DNA from: Desmodesmus armatus
Lineage: Eukaryota; Chlorophyta; Chlorophyceae; Sphaeropleales; Scenedesmaceae
Assembly (NCBI GenBank): GCA_007449985.2
Contig: VIIQ02000140.1
Coordinates: 93,057-157,056, forward strand
DNA: 64,000 nt
Direction of reading: 5' to 3'
Shown: positions 40,071 through 53,603 of the stretch, in pieces
Layout: every line of letters starts with the position of its first letter
Numbering within the stretch: position 1 is the first letter of the stretch
Made by a program: the position numbers and the translations under genes
The notes under the pieces: generated by a model
Databases searched by the model: none
Seen by the model: only the letters and a program-made list of their open reading frames with translations
Told to the model about the DNA's origin: nothing

Positions 40071-42681
40071 TCAGAGGCTGCTGCCCCTCCTCCTGACCCT
40101 CCTGACCCTCTGGGTGGGCGCTGGGGGTAGTGGGGCTGCTGAGGCTGTACCAGCAGCATCCTTCCGCTTGCGAATGCTGTTGATCCCTGTACCTACAGCA
40201 GAAACAGACAAGAAATATGCAGCATTGCTTGTAACGCAACAATGAGCAAGCCACCAGGCAGAAGTGCGCCACTGCACACTTATCGTGCAAGGCTACGGCC
40301 ATGCAGCCTGTGGGACCAGCCATGCACCAAACAGCAGCGGCGCCAACCCCATCCCCCTCACCTTGCAGTTTGCGCTGTAGGTAGCCCACCATGGCCTCGC
40401 TTCCCTTCAGCCTGTCCCAATCCCAGTAAGGTATGCTGATAACCGTGTACCCCCGAGCTGCCAGCGCCCTGTTCCTGTACTGCGTAGGGCCGTTCAAGCT
40501 GTTGGAGGGACTGACAAAGTGTGTGGGCCCATCAACCTCCACAGCCAGCCGGACACCTGCTGCCGTCACTGCTTCAATGTCGATGCTGAAGTTGCCATCA
40601 GCTGTGACCACCTCCTGCTTGGGAGGGACCTTCCAGCCTGGCAACTGCTGCAGGGCGGCAAACACCTGCTGCTGCAGCGACGAGGGTGTCTGGCGTGCCC
40701 CCACTGCCACCTGATCCTGCCATGCCTGGCGGCACTCGTCCAGCTTCTGCTGCGACAACACCTGCAGCAGCCCTGCACCCCTGGCACCCTCTGCTGCAGC
40801 AGGGTTGCTGTCCAGCAGCCACAGGTGCACTTGGTACAGCTGCTGCAGCCCTTCAGGCACTGCTGACCCCCACACCCTGCTCACTGCTGCTGCAAGCTGC
40901 AGCACGTCTGGCACATACTGCTGCATGTCAAGCACTGCCACTGCCCAGCACAGGTGGCACAGGTCCGGACACACCAACATACTGTCGTCCTGCTGCAGCA
41001 ACATCACAGCTTGCTGCAGCAGACCCCCCAGCAGCAGCTTGCTGTTGTGCCCCAGCATCCCACACGCCCAGGCTGTGTTGGCCAACTCCTGAGGCTTGGC
41101 TGCTGCCAGGAACTGCTGCAAGCGCTGCTGCTGCTCCAATGCTGCCAGCAGCTGCACAGGCACATACCTGAACCTTGCACATGCCAACAGTGTGTTGGAG
41201 ATCGCCTGTGGGGCAGCTCTGTGCAGCTGCTTGACAAGTGCTGCCAGCATTGCCTGTAACTGTGGGTCTGGCAACTGCTGCCCCATCTCAGACATAGCCC
41301 ACAGGGTGTTGGCTATTGCCTGGGGGTTGGCCCTGCTGAGCTTGCTGACAAGGGCTGACACCAGCTGCTGCAGCTGCTTGCTGTCCCGCACCTGCTGGCC
41401 CAGCTTGGCAACAGCCCACAAGCTGTTGGCCAGCTCCTGTGGGTCAGCCATGTGGGCCTTTGCTGACAGCTCAGCCAGCAGCAGCTGCAGCTGAGCATCT
41501 GGCAGCTGCTGGCCCATGTAAGCCATGCCCAGCAACACGTTGGCAATAGCCTGTGGGTTGGCCTGCCCTAGCATGCCTGCAGTACTGAAGGCTGACAGCA
41601 GCACACGCAGCTGCTGCTGTGGCACCTGACACCCCAGCTTGCCTACAGCCCACAGGCTGTTGCTGATATCCTGAGGGACTGTTGAGTCTGCCTTGCTAAC
41701 AAGGGCTGCCATGAGTAGCAGCAGCTGCTGCTGCGGCACCTGCTGCTCAAGCTTGGCCAAGGCCAGCAGCACGTTGGCAACATCAAAGCTGTTGGCACCT
41801 GAGAGCATGCTGGGTTGTACAAACTCTGCCAGCAGCTGGGCAACAGGGGCCACATGCTGTGTGTAGGCACATGACCATATGATGTTTGACAGCTCTCTTA
41901 CCTTCAACCTTGGCTGCACAGCTGGCAGCAGGCGGTCCAAGTGCTGCAGCAGCTGCTGTGCTGCTGCTGACCGTGCCAAAGCAGGCTGGGGCTGGCACAG
42001 CTTGGCGGCACGCATGTAGGCAGCTGCAACATCAACATACCCGAGGCTGCCTGCATGGTCCTGCAGCAGCTGTAGCAACCCCTGTAAGCTGTCTACATCT
42101 TTGCACTGCTGAGCCACTGGTCGCCCTCTCAGGTCGCCAGCTGCAGGCCGCTGCTGTCTGTAGCCCTGCCCCTGATGCCGCTGCTGGTGACTCCCAGGGG
42201 TCTGCTTCTGCTTCCCAGCAGCTGCACTGCTGTGGCCCCTGGTCCCGCTGCCCCTGCTGGCCCCAGCCTGTCCCCGTGTACTGTGTGCTGCCTGCTCTGC
42301 CTTGCTGCCACTGGTTCCATCAGCGCCAGCACCAGCACCAGCGCCAGCAGCATGGCCAGGGGTGTTGCCAGGGCGTGGCTGCTTACCACTTTGCTGCTTA
42401 CGAGACCGATTTGAGCTATTGATGTCGTTGTTGTCCCTGCGGGGCCTCTTGTTGGTGCTTGGGGCCCGCTTATGGTGCTGGTTGTTGGGATCTCTGTCGG
42501 TGTTGTTGCTTTGTGGCCTGTCGGCTGCTGCTTGGACCACTACACGAATACGTGCAGCACTGCATGGTGCAGCCGCGACCCTGCCACAGTGCTGCAGTAG
42601 CAGCCCAGCTGCATAGGGTCTGCATGTGACCCCCCTGCTGGTGCTGCCTGGGAGCTGTTGGCACCTGCTGTACCCCAGCAT
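40071..42681 (-). CDS. Helical-repeat (OPR/HPR-like) protein with C-terminal RAP domain, organelle RNA factor
   Basis: Such proteins are nucleus-encoded factors that bind organelle transcripts and control their stability, processing or translation. Exon 1 is 42681-40362 and exon 2 is 40192-40071, in phase, giving 813 residues. The N-terminus (MLGYSRCQQL to VVVQAAADR, about 55 residues, Arg/Ala/Ser-rich) looks like an organelle transit peptide. A Gln/Arg/Gly-rich linker follows. From about residue 210 there are roughly ten helical repeats of 37-40 residues, typified by ISNSLWAVGKLG and IANTLWAMSEMG. RAP occupies about residues 690-770 (LAVEVDGPTHFVSPSN, YTVISIPYWDWDRLKG). Exon 2 adds a basic tail (RVRRVRRRGSSL). 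If the intron is not spliced, translation continues about 100 residues in another frame. The target RNA cannot be guessed. Confidence 0.92.
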
Positions 42682-44607
<1,926 letters not shown>

Positions 44608-47600
44608 ATGGCTCCAAAATCCAAAGGGAAGGGCAAGGCGGTGCCTCCCCACCAGCCCAAAACTCTCAGCAGTCGAGTACGCCAGGTTGCGCAGCAGCAG
44701 AGCGAAGCAGCAGATGAGCAGCAGGCAGCTGAACAGCAACAGCTGATTGTGCCTGTCCAGATGGCTTTCACCTCGCTTCTGAGCACCAGCTGGGTCCTCA
44801 GGCGTACAGCTCCCTTCCTCATGGTGGACTGCCACGCCTCAGCAGCCCCAATCTGGCGTGACAGCTTTTGCATATCAGTTGAGAGCTCGTGGCTGATGCC
44901 CCCGCTGCACAAGTACTTACTGGAAGAGGATGCAGAGCAGCCAGCAGAGCAGCTGCTGGTAAAATTCTGGCAGGAGCACAGGTTCAGAGAGCGGTTGCAG
45001 CTGGGGCACAGGTTGCTGCATGAGTTTGGTGATGTAACAGGGGCGGCCACGCTGCTGCTGGATATTGCACCAGGGCGGAAGCCTGGCGACTGGGTAAGTA
45101 GTGGAAGCACCATATTCCAAGTCAAGAGCTTAGACTAGCATCCTTGTATGTTCTGGAGTCCATGCTCATGAGCATGATCATGTTCAGCCCCTTGTCATCA
45201 TGCATGTTGAGTTGAGGGCAGCAAGCATGTGCCAGCCCCCTCTGCTTGTCTAGGATACAGCGTCAGTAATGGGCTTATCACGTACCGCTCGTTGTGTGCT
45301 GTGCCAAGTGTTGACAGCTTGAGCACACGGCATTCGGCCAAGGCAGCAGGTCAAGGCTCATGCCCAGCTTCATCCAGCTGATCTGCCCGCTCGTGTGCAC
45401 GTCTCCATGTGCTGTGTCTCCATTCGCGCCATCGTTCCCCATCTGCAGGTCACACGAATTCAGATGGCCTGTGCTGCGTACAAGCACGCATGGCTGAGCC
45501 GCACAAACACCAGCATGGAGGCGCAGCAGGTGCAGGACGGCTCACTGTCCCTGCAGGACGTGCGCTGGCTGCGGGCACAGTGGCTGCTGGCACGCACACT
45601 GAATGCTGCACTGTACGATGTAAGCAGCACGTGGCTTGGCCCGTGAGTAGGGAGCGTCCAACAGTCATACCGTACCACTCTGGCTTTGTCCAGTCAAGCA
45701 GTGTTCAGCATGCCTGCATGCATGCAAGCTCGCTTCCCTTCAAGCGGGCAGTGTCAGCGAAGGCATCCACCCAGACCACGCATGAAGACAGCGGCTTGGT
45801 GTCGCCAGTGCCTGCAATTGCTGGATGCAGCGCCTTGCAGGGGGTGGGGTTGTCTGCGCCACAGCATGTCTGCATGGTGTTGCTGCTACGCCTCATACAT
45901 ACAGCCAGCCCCACCCACTTGCAAGTACTGTTGACCGCATCGGCCTGGATTTGACACTTGCTGTTTCCTGCAATTGACGACTGACAGAACTTGTGTGGCT
46001 GTGCATGCCGCCATCCTGCAGTCCGAGAGGCGCACGAGTGGGCTGCTAGGCATGGTGCTGTCAGCCATGATAGGGTTTGCTCCTGAGGACCCAATGGGCA
46101 ACCGCTTCATCATGCAGCGCGCACTGGCGGGAAGGTAAGCAGCAAGTCTCAGGGTCAATTGGGCACTGCCCAATGGGCAGTCTGTTTGGGGCTGTGATAA
46201 GCAAGAGCTCCTGGACCATCAGCAGACTGTTTTGAAAGGAGATACACAGAAATTGGAGGGGTTGGGCACCCGGCTGGGGTGCAGGGCGTGGGGTTGCGGG
46301 AACGCCTGGAGCCAGGTTTTCTTCCTGCAGTCATCATCATTGGTTGGGGTCTCGGATATTGTGCTGGTGCTCATGTTGTGAGCACCGCCAGCATGATTGC
46401 CTGCAAGCAGTTGGGGTTTGAACTTTGGAGGAGGGTCAGAAACCAGGGGCATTTTGTGGCCGGCAGAGTGCTGGACGTGCACGACAGCCAGGGGTGTTCA
46501 GGAGCCGTTTGTCCTGCAGAGAAGTACAGGTGGTGTTTTGGTGCAAACAGCTTTGTCAAACCTTGGCATATGAGCTTTGATGCTGATAACACATGTTTAT
46601 TGTTGCTGTTGTCCATGTTGCTCTGCCTCTGTTGCTGCTGGCACAGTGGTGGCTGGGAGGCACTGGTGGAAGTCACAGAGCCCTTCTTACCTCCCCCCAA
46701 GGACTTCCGTGACCTGCCCCGCAACCCCTACGGCCTGGACACTGCCAGCATGGCGTCTGCGTACAACCGTGTGCTGGCCTGCTACATGGCATACGGCCCA
46801 GGAGACGAGGATACGCAGGCTGCCCTAACAGCAGCGCTAGAGCGGGACCCTGCTCGCTGGGTGCCGGTGCTGCTGGCTGGCGGTGCGCTGGCTGTGCCTG
46901 GGCTGCCACCGCTGATGGCACTGGGGAGCAAAGAGGAGGCTTCGGTGGGTGGTGGTTCTGTTGTAGCGAGGATTGCTTGGTGGTGCAATTTTTGCGTGCG
47001 TTGGGGGGCCAGCTTGTGAAGCTGCCCTCGCTGCAGAGGCCATGCTGGGGCGGCCCTGCTGCTTGACGTGCCACAATCTCATGATGATGTGCCATAATGG
47101 TTGTGGGAGTTCAGTACCAAGTACATGGAAGCACAAAATTGGTTTGATTCCCATTTGCATATGGCGCGCTGTGCTGTGTTGTGCTGCAGGCGTACTGCCG
47201 TGAGTTTGGTTGCAACTGGTGGAGGTTTCTGGAGGGTGAGCTGATGATGGTGATGCAGGGTGGGTCGGTGCTGGAGCAGGCGGATGCTGTCAACTGGCTG
47301 CTGCAGGAAGCTGGGCTGGAAGAACTGGCGGGAATAGATGCTGGTGAGTGTTGTTTCCCTGTTGTTGATGCTGTTCCACTTGGGCCTGCTGGCAACACGT
47401 TTTGATGAATATTGGGTTGGGGTGTACGGTGGGAGGAAGGCAGGAGAGCTCGCCCTTTATCAGTCTGATGGCACTGCTGCTCAAGGCGTGCCAGTGGTTA
47501 AGACGTCAAGCATGCCCGCTTGTGCTGCGCCACATCCTGCATGATGCACGGCCGTACAACGACAGGAAATTGCTGCTGTCCAGACCCCTCCTCCAGCTGC

Positions 47601-50600
47601 ACGCAGTGAGGGTCCTCATCTGACAGGGTGCTGTGCCTCCAACCAACAACATACCCTCTGCATGCTGTATGAGCTGTATGCTGTATGTTGTTCGATGTAT
47701 GTTCCTGCAGGCATGTCGCACACGGGTGTGCTGATGCACAACATGAACATGTCCCTGACAGCGATTGGATGCAGCCTGCCTGCCGTGGTGGATGAGATGA
47801 ATGTGCGCATCAACGGCAGCATGTCCGTGGGCACACCAGGGTGAGGGTTGCGCAGGAAGGGTTTGAGGGAGCTGCTGCTGCTGCTGCACGGCGGGTGTTT
47901 CGCATGGGCAGTGTGCATGTTTTGAGGGACTGGGTAGGGCAGGGTGCAGGAGCAGTGGTTTGGCTCCAGAGCTGCTTTACCAGGCTGTTCAGCATGTCAC
48001 TGTCGTCCGAGCCAGGCCTGATGTGGTGAACGCTCCCAAGCCATGGACAAAGCTGCAGCGCTGCTTGGGGTGAGTGTTACAAGCGTGCCTGGCCGCGCAC
48101 AAACATGCTGTGCCATGCTGTGCTGCAGGTCCACTAAGCCTGAGGAGGCTCCAGGCATTGCTCGTTCCTGCCTGGTGCTGTTGAGTGTCCTGGCATCCTC
48201 CACTCAGAACCTGCCGCCAGTGGACACCTGTGCCAGCAGCCTGTGGGCACCAACTGCCAGGCATTTCAGGATTCGCGGCAACCAGGCAGCATCACTCAAG
48301 TCCAGGCTCTGTGACTCAGCAAGTAAGCACCGCCGAGGGTTGGCAATGTTGAAGCAACGAAGCGGTCTCACCTTTTATCAAATCATTCAAAGATTTCAGG
48401 TGCTGAGGGTTGGCATGCTTGCGCCTTGCCATAGCAGCACGGCACCATATCAGGGTGCTGAGCGCGTGTGTCTGGCTTTCTTGCCTGGCACATGGTGTGG
48501 GGTCCGTCGCTGACAGCGCAAACACGCAGCCTGCATGATCAGTCTGTGAACCAGCTTTGTCGCTGAAGGTGTCGCCCTGCGCTGCGCTGTGCTGCATGCT
48601 GCACGGTCTGGCTGCTGCTCGTCTGCAGCCCATGTGTTTGAGATTGCTCAGCGGCTGCTCGCGCAGTGCCGCATCTGGCAGCAGCAGGAGAGGCGGCGAG
48701 ACTCGCAGGGCAACCTGGACCTTGTCTGGCCTGCAGAGCTGCAGCACTGGGAGCGGACTATTGAGGAGCTGGGCCCTGCACGAGCACGCCTCCTGTGGCA
48801 GGCTGGCCAGGTAAGTGATTCTGTGAGCTTCTCTGTGACTCGACAGAAGGTGTGCATATTGAGTTCAACAAGGCAGTCTGTCATGCGCAGCTGTTCACAT
48901 CAGTTGTGTTCACAAGCAGGGCATGCAATGGGCACTACTGCAGCCCCGTTGTGTAGCCATGTTGTTACGAGCTGCTTCCTACCACAGGCAGCAGCAACAC
49001 TGCGTGTAACACTGCCAGTGTATGGCATGGATCAGTGTTAGCCAGGCCTTGGCGTACATGTTCGCCCTCCATAACATTTTGCAAAGGGCCCGTCCTGCTT
49101 GGCATTTTGGAAAGGGCCAACACGCACATGCACTGTCTTTGTACTGCATCTTGCACAGGTGCGGAGTGCCAAGGATGTTGCGGCGCAGCTGCTGGATCGC
49201 CAGGAGCAGCTGCACGCCAGGCTGCAGTCCCAGCTCAGCAGCACCCCTCCCCAGGGCATGGACGCTGCACTGGCTGCGCTGCTGCGTGGCACCCCCACAG
49301 CGCCCGGCCCTGCATTCTACAGCCTGGCCGCAATCAAGGAGATGCAGGAGGTGCTGAACCAGCAGGCGGTAGAAGCAGCACGCAGGAGTCTCAGCAGCAG
49401 GAGCCGCGGCAGTGGGGCTCGGGGCGGCGGCAGCAGCCACAGCAGGGCGGGGGCGTTTGAGATGCAGTTTGGGCGGTATGAGGAGGCAACACCCGAGGCC
49501 CTGCAGCGCTTTGCTGACAGTGTGCTGGAGGCAGCTGGGGGTGCAGCTGCGATCAAGGCTGCGCTCGACATCGGGGGCCTGCTGCAAGCATATGATGGAG
49601 GTAGGAGCGCTAGCTGGGCGAGTGACAGCGAGGACGAGGATGGGGGTGGGGACAGCAGCGACGGGGACGAGGACCCTTTGTACGGCAGCAAGCAGGCCGA
49701 GGTGGGCATTGCTGTTATCGAGCAGCTGCTGTCGACGCCCATGCGCGGCATGCCAGCACGCAGTGCTGCAGGACAGGGTGCCATCGTCACAGCAGCAGCA
49801 GGGGGCCGCGGTTTGCGGCAGCGAGGGGCTGCTGGCTCGAGCAGCGGCGGCAGCAGTGTGCCGAGCATCGTCACTGCGCTGCGCGCATCGCTCAGCAAGC
49901 AGCCGTGGGTGGGTGCCATGGGCAATGTGGCTGGCAGCAGCAGCAACCGCTACGAGGTGACCTTGAACCCCCAGCAGCTTGAGATGATGAAGCAGGCACT
50001 CAAGGAGCAGTTCCAGACTGCAGCACTGGGTGCTGTGTCCAGCCACATGGAGGGCCCTATCATGGCGGCAGTGCAGGCTGCCCTAGCTGAGCTGATGGAC
50101 GAAGTGCCCCTCAACACCCCCGAGGACTTGGCAGTTTTCAAGGCTGCTCAGGGTGTAATCACGGCAAAGCTGCAGGAAGCAGTGCAGCAGGGCGTGCTGC
50201 TATCTGTGGAGGGTGGCAGCAGCGGCGGTGGGGACGCCAGCACCAGCAGCAGCAGCAGTGGGGCCTCTGGTGGGCGTGTGGTGCGGCAGCGGCTTCTGGA
50301 GCAGGGCACCTTTGGAGATGCAGTTGTTGCGGCAGCAGCAGCAACATGCACAGGGGCCAAGACGACAGCGCTAAGAGTGATGCCATCCATTGTTGCAGCA
50401 GCAGAAAGAGCAGTGGCAGGTGTGGAGGCAGCAGTTCCAACAGCGCTGGAAGGCGCTGTGACAGCAGCAGCAGATGCAGCAGCGGCAGGCACACAAGGGG
50501 TGCCATTTGGTGTTGCGCATATTATGCGCCAGGCGCGCCATACAGTCAAGGCAGGGGGCAGGGTGGTGCTGTCGCCAGCAGCGACAGCTAAAGCTGTTGC

Positions 50601-51285
50601 AGAGGCGGCTGCTGTAGCCGGCAGCAGCAGTAGTGTGGCAGCAACATGGGACCCTACCAGCGGCAATGGGGGCGCGTCTGCGATGACAGACCCGGGGCCC
50701 GGGTTCGTGTTTGGCAGCAGTCCAGACGAGGCAGCTGCTGCCGCTAGTGCCGCCTTTGATGCTGTCCTGCAGTCCTACACGGGGGAGCCTTCACCAGCTG
50801 CAACGGGCCCCAGCAGCAGCAGCAGCAGTGGCCCTGCAAGGCAAGCACCCACACAGACTGCAGCTGCAGCTGGTGGTGCGGCACACTCTGCAGTGCTGCC
50901 CAGCAGTGCTGGTGCTGCTGCGGGAGGGGCCAACAGCAGCAGCAATGGCACCAGCACGGCCGCCAACGGTGCAGCAGCAGCAGCAGCACCTGCAGGAGCA
51001 CCAGGTGTCACTGGCTCCAGCAGCAGCTCTGGTGCGCCAGCTAATGCAGCTCAGGGGCCTGCAGCGAGTCAGCACCATGCAGCTCCCCTGGTTGCAGCAG
51101 TGGGTGTGCCGCCAGCACCTAGTGGCAAGGTATGTGCGTGCTGCGGCGGCACCTTCCCTAAGCTGTACCGCTGCTCTGGGTGTGCGGCAGTGGGTGTGTC
51201 GATCGGGTACTGCACTGCTGCCTGCCAGAAAGCACACTGGAAGGCGGGGCACAAGAAGGTTTGCGGCATAAAGGCTGCAGTTTAG
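44608..51285 (+). CDS. Large protein with C-terminal MYND zinc finger
   Basis: Nine exons agree in phase throughout: 44608-45093, 45449-45619, 46022-46134, 46647-46944, 47190-47343, 47711-47840, 48129-48322, 48629-48810 and 49159-51285, for 1,284 residues. The first ~575 residues (exons 1-8) are ordinary globular sequence with many Trp and Leu and no family I recognise. The long last exon is Ala/Ser/Gly-rich, with acidic stretches (SDSEDEDGGGDSSDGDEDP) and predicted helices. Residues about 1240-1280 form a MYND finger: CACCGG, YRCSGC, IGYCTAACQKAHWKAGHKK then VC, with the expected Cys/His ligands and the HWK feature. MYND fingers usually mediate protein-protein contacts, often in chromatin or signalling proteins. 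No SET domain is seen. Unlike bystin, I see no exon-edge copies in its introns. Confidence 0.9.
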
Positions 51286-51842
51286 GGCTCTTGAGGGGTT
51301 TGTGGTTGTTTCCCTCGGGCGCTGTGGGTTTGGTTGAAATTGCAAGGGGGCGTATGCGAGCAATTGATCACATTCAGCAGCGGGTTTTGTTGTTGCCCTC
51401 AGCCTGGTCATGCCGGGTGAGGTATGGTATGCTGCAGGTACATGGACTGAGTTTTGAAGTACTGCTGGACAACATTGGTAACTTCTTTTGTGTCAGCTGC
51501 CCAGTCTGCTGATAACTGTTTCTCAAAGTGTGGGTTCTGGCACAGGGGTGTATGAGTCGTACGCAGAGCGCTGCAGTCCAACAGGAGTGGGGCATGTTGC
51601 ATTGCGCCACAATTAATGGCTGCTGTTGTGTGGCATGCTGGTAGCTGCCAGAGCACAGCAGGGGTACACGGCATGACTGCACATCCCTGGCACTCAAGCA
51701 GCACTGTAGTTGCCACAAGCGATTACATACACCTGACCTCAGAACTAACAGCCTTTTGATTTCCATGCACAGCCAATCAAGCCTCATGCCAGCCAGCACG
51801 ACCATGCAGAGATACAACACATCAGACTGTTACAAGCTCGAC
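51286..51842. other. Convergent 3' ends of the MYND and PsbP-like genes
   Basis: 557 bp with no gene. TTACA at 51723-51727 and 51830-51834 are possible poly(A) signals for the minus-strand PsbP-like gene. I see no TGTAA for the MYND gene here. Confidence 0.45.
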
Positions 51843-53603
51843 CTATACAACAGTGACGGGTGTGCGGATCCTGAAGCTCTTGACAACCTTCCCGTATATG
51901 GGTCCTGCCTGCTGCCACCGCTCAGCTGTCATGGAGGCGCCACAGATGTACACACTGCCCCGTCTGGCTGCTGCAGACATGGCTACATGGTCGCCCTGAG
52001 GCGTTGTGAACTCAAACCTGCAAGGAAGCAGTGCAAGCATGGCATTAGCCAACCATTTAGGCACCACAACAGCAACGGCATGCTTGGTTGCCAATCAACC
52101 AATCAAAAGCTCGTGACTCATGCTCATGACAAGACATCCTGCAACCAGCAGCATCAACTCGGCCCTTTTCAGCGCTGTGTGACACTGTCGGCCTACCTGT
52201 CCTAGCACAACATGTCCGCCTGCTCCATTCTATCCCGCTGCGCATCAACAACCTATCTGAGCTGGAGCAGCAGTGCTGTGCAGGCTGCAGCATCAGCAGC
52301 CCACCTGTAGTAGGTCTGGGGCGGCAGTTCCAGCATGCCCACTGGAGTCTGCTTGGGGGGCACCTGCACCTGCTGCGTGGCTGTGGCCAGCAGGGTTGAA
52401 CCGCGAGGCAGGATGAGCTGAGCCACCTCAATGGGGTTGCCCATCTGGCTGATGTCATTCACCTGGCGGGCACACCATGCACATGGCAGCAGGTGCGTGT
52501 CTGTGAAGACCCCCGGCAAGTGTAGCAGTTGCCTGCGATTGTAGGCTTTGTACCCCCCCTCCCCCTGGCGCTCTGGCACACACACAAGAGCACCCGCCCT
52601 TTCAAACTCCCACACACACTCAAGCCCCTTGCATGCAACCCCAGTCTCCACACACTGTCCTTGTATGCATGCTTGTGAAACTTGCCAGGGTGCATGTCCT
52701 CCGCGTACACTACGTGTTCATAGACCCCAGCAGTAGTTAACTCCTCCCTGACCCCGCCCTGATACACTGTGTCTGCACCCCCACCTGCAGGAGGGTCTGC
52801 TTGAGGGAATTGGACCTGCGCATCAGCACCGTGATGACACCAGGCTCCCCATTGGGTGCCTCAAAGCGGCCCAGCACAGGGCTCTTCTCCGGCTGTGGGC
52901 CGCGCTCCACACGCACCACTGGTGTCTCTACATATGTGTAGTTGCTGGGGTACTGCAGCTCATACTCATTGTCCACAAACGGCTGCAGGACAGGGCTAGG
53001 TGCTGAGCTGGTGCTGCTGCTGGGCGTGCTGACGTCTGCTGCTGCGGCCACTGCTGTACCCTCCTCTGCAAATGCTGCACCTTGGCTGCAGCATGCACAT
53101 GACGTGAGGCAGCAGGCAGCACCGTACTGTTGCTGGGCCTCTACTTGCACTACTAGCAGTACACTTTTGATCCCATGAAGCAGACTACCTGAGGTGCATG
53201 CATGCACAATTGTGCTCGTTTTGCATGCATGCGTATGCTGGGATGATGGACGCACCCCTGCCCTTACAGTCATTGGTTGTTGACAGCAACACAAACACAA
53301 CCATCCCCGCCCCTTCCTCACCAGACAAGCCAGGTTGCTGGCAGAAGTGCTGCCAGGTCCCGTCTGGACGCAGAATGAACCTGATGCTGGGCTCTCGTCT
53401 GCTTTTGGCGCACTTGATGGGCTCCTGTGGGCAAGCAGTTGCATGGTCAGCCCCCGGCGCAGCACCCAGGCTGTTCAACACCATAACTGTGTGCTGTCCT
53501 GCTTACCCACGAAGGGAGCAGGTCCCCTGCAGATCCGGTTTATTGATGGTTTGTTACAGCTTGATGAGCTGCAGGAACCAACTGATAGGCCCATTTGCGA
53601 CAT
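51843..53603 (-). CDS. PsbP-domain thylakoid lumen protein with twin-arginine signal
   Basis: PsbP relatives sit in the thylakoid lumen and support photosystem assembly or function. Exons: 53603-53507, 53424-53322, 53085-52785, 52462-52305 and 52017-51843; all phases agree, giving 277 residues. The bipartite presequence runs MSQMGLSVGSCSSSS through a basic stretch to SASRRDLAALLPATWLVCQG, then AAFA/EE. That is a twin-arginine, a hydrophobic core and an AxA cleavage site, so cpTat import is likely. The mature protein has the PsbP pattern: DNEYELQYPSNYTYV near the start, VNDISQMGNPIEVAQLILP in the middle, QTYYRFEFTTPQGDHV, then SVYICGASMTAERWQQAG and KVVKSFRI at the end. Which PsbP-like (PPL) or PPD member it is cannot be told by eye. 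It is not PsbP itself with confidence, because spacing and presequence differ. Confidence 0.88.
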
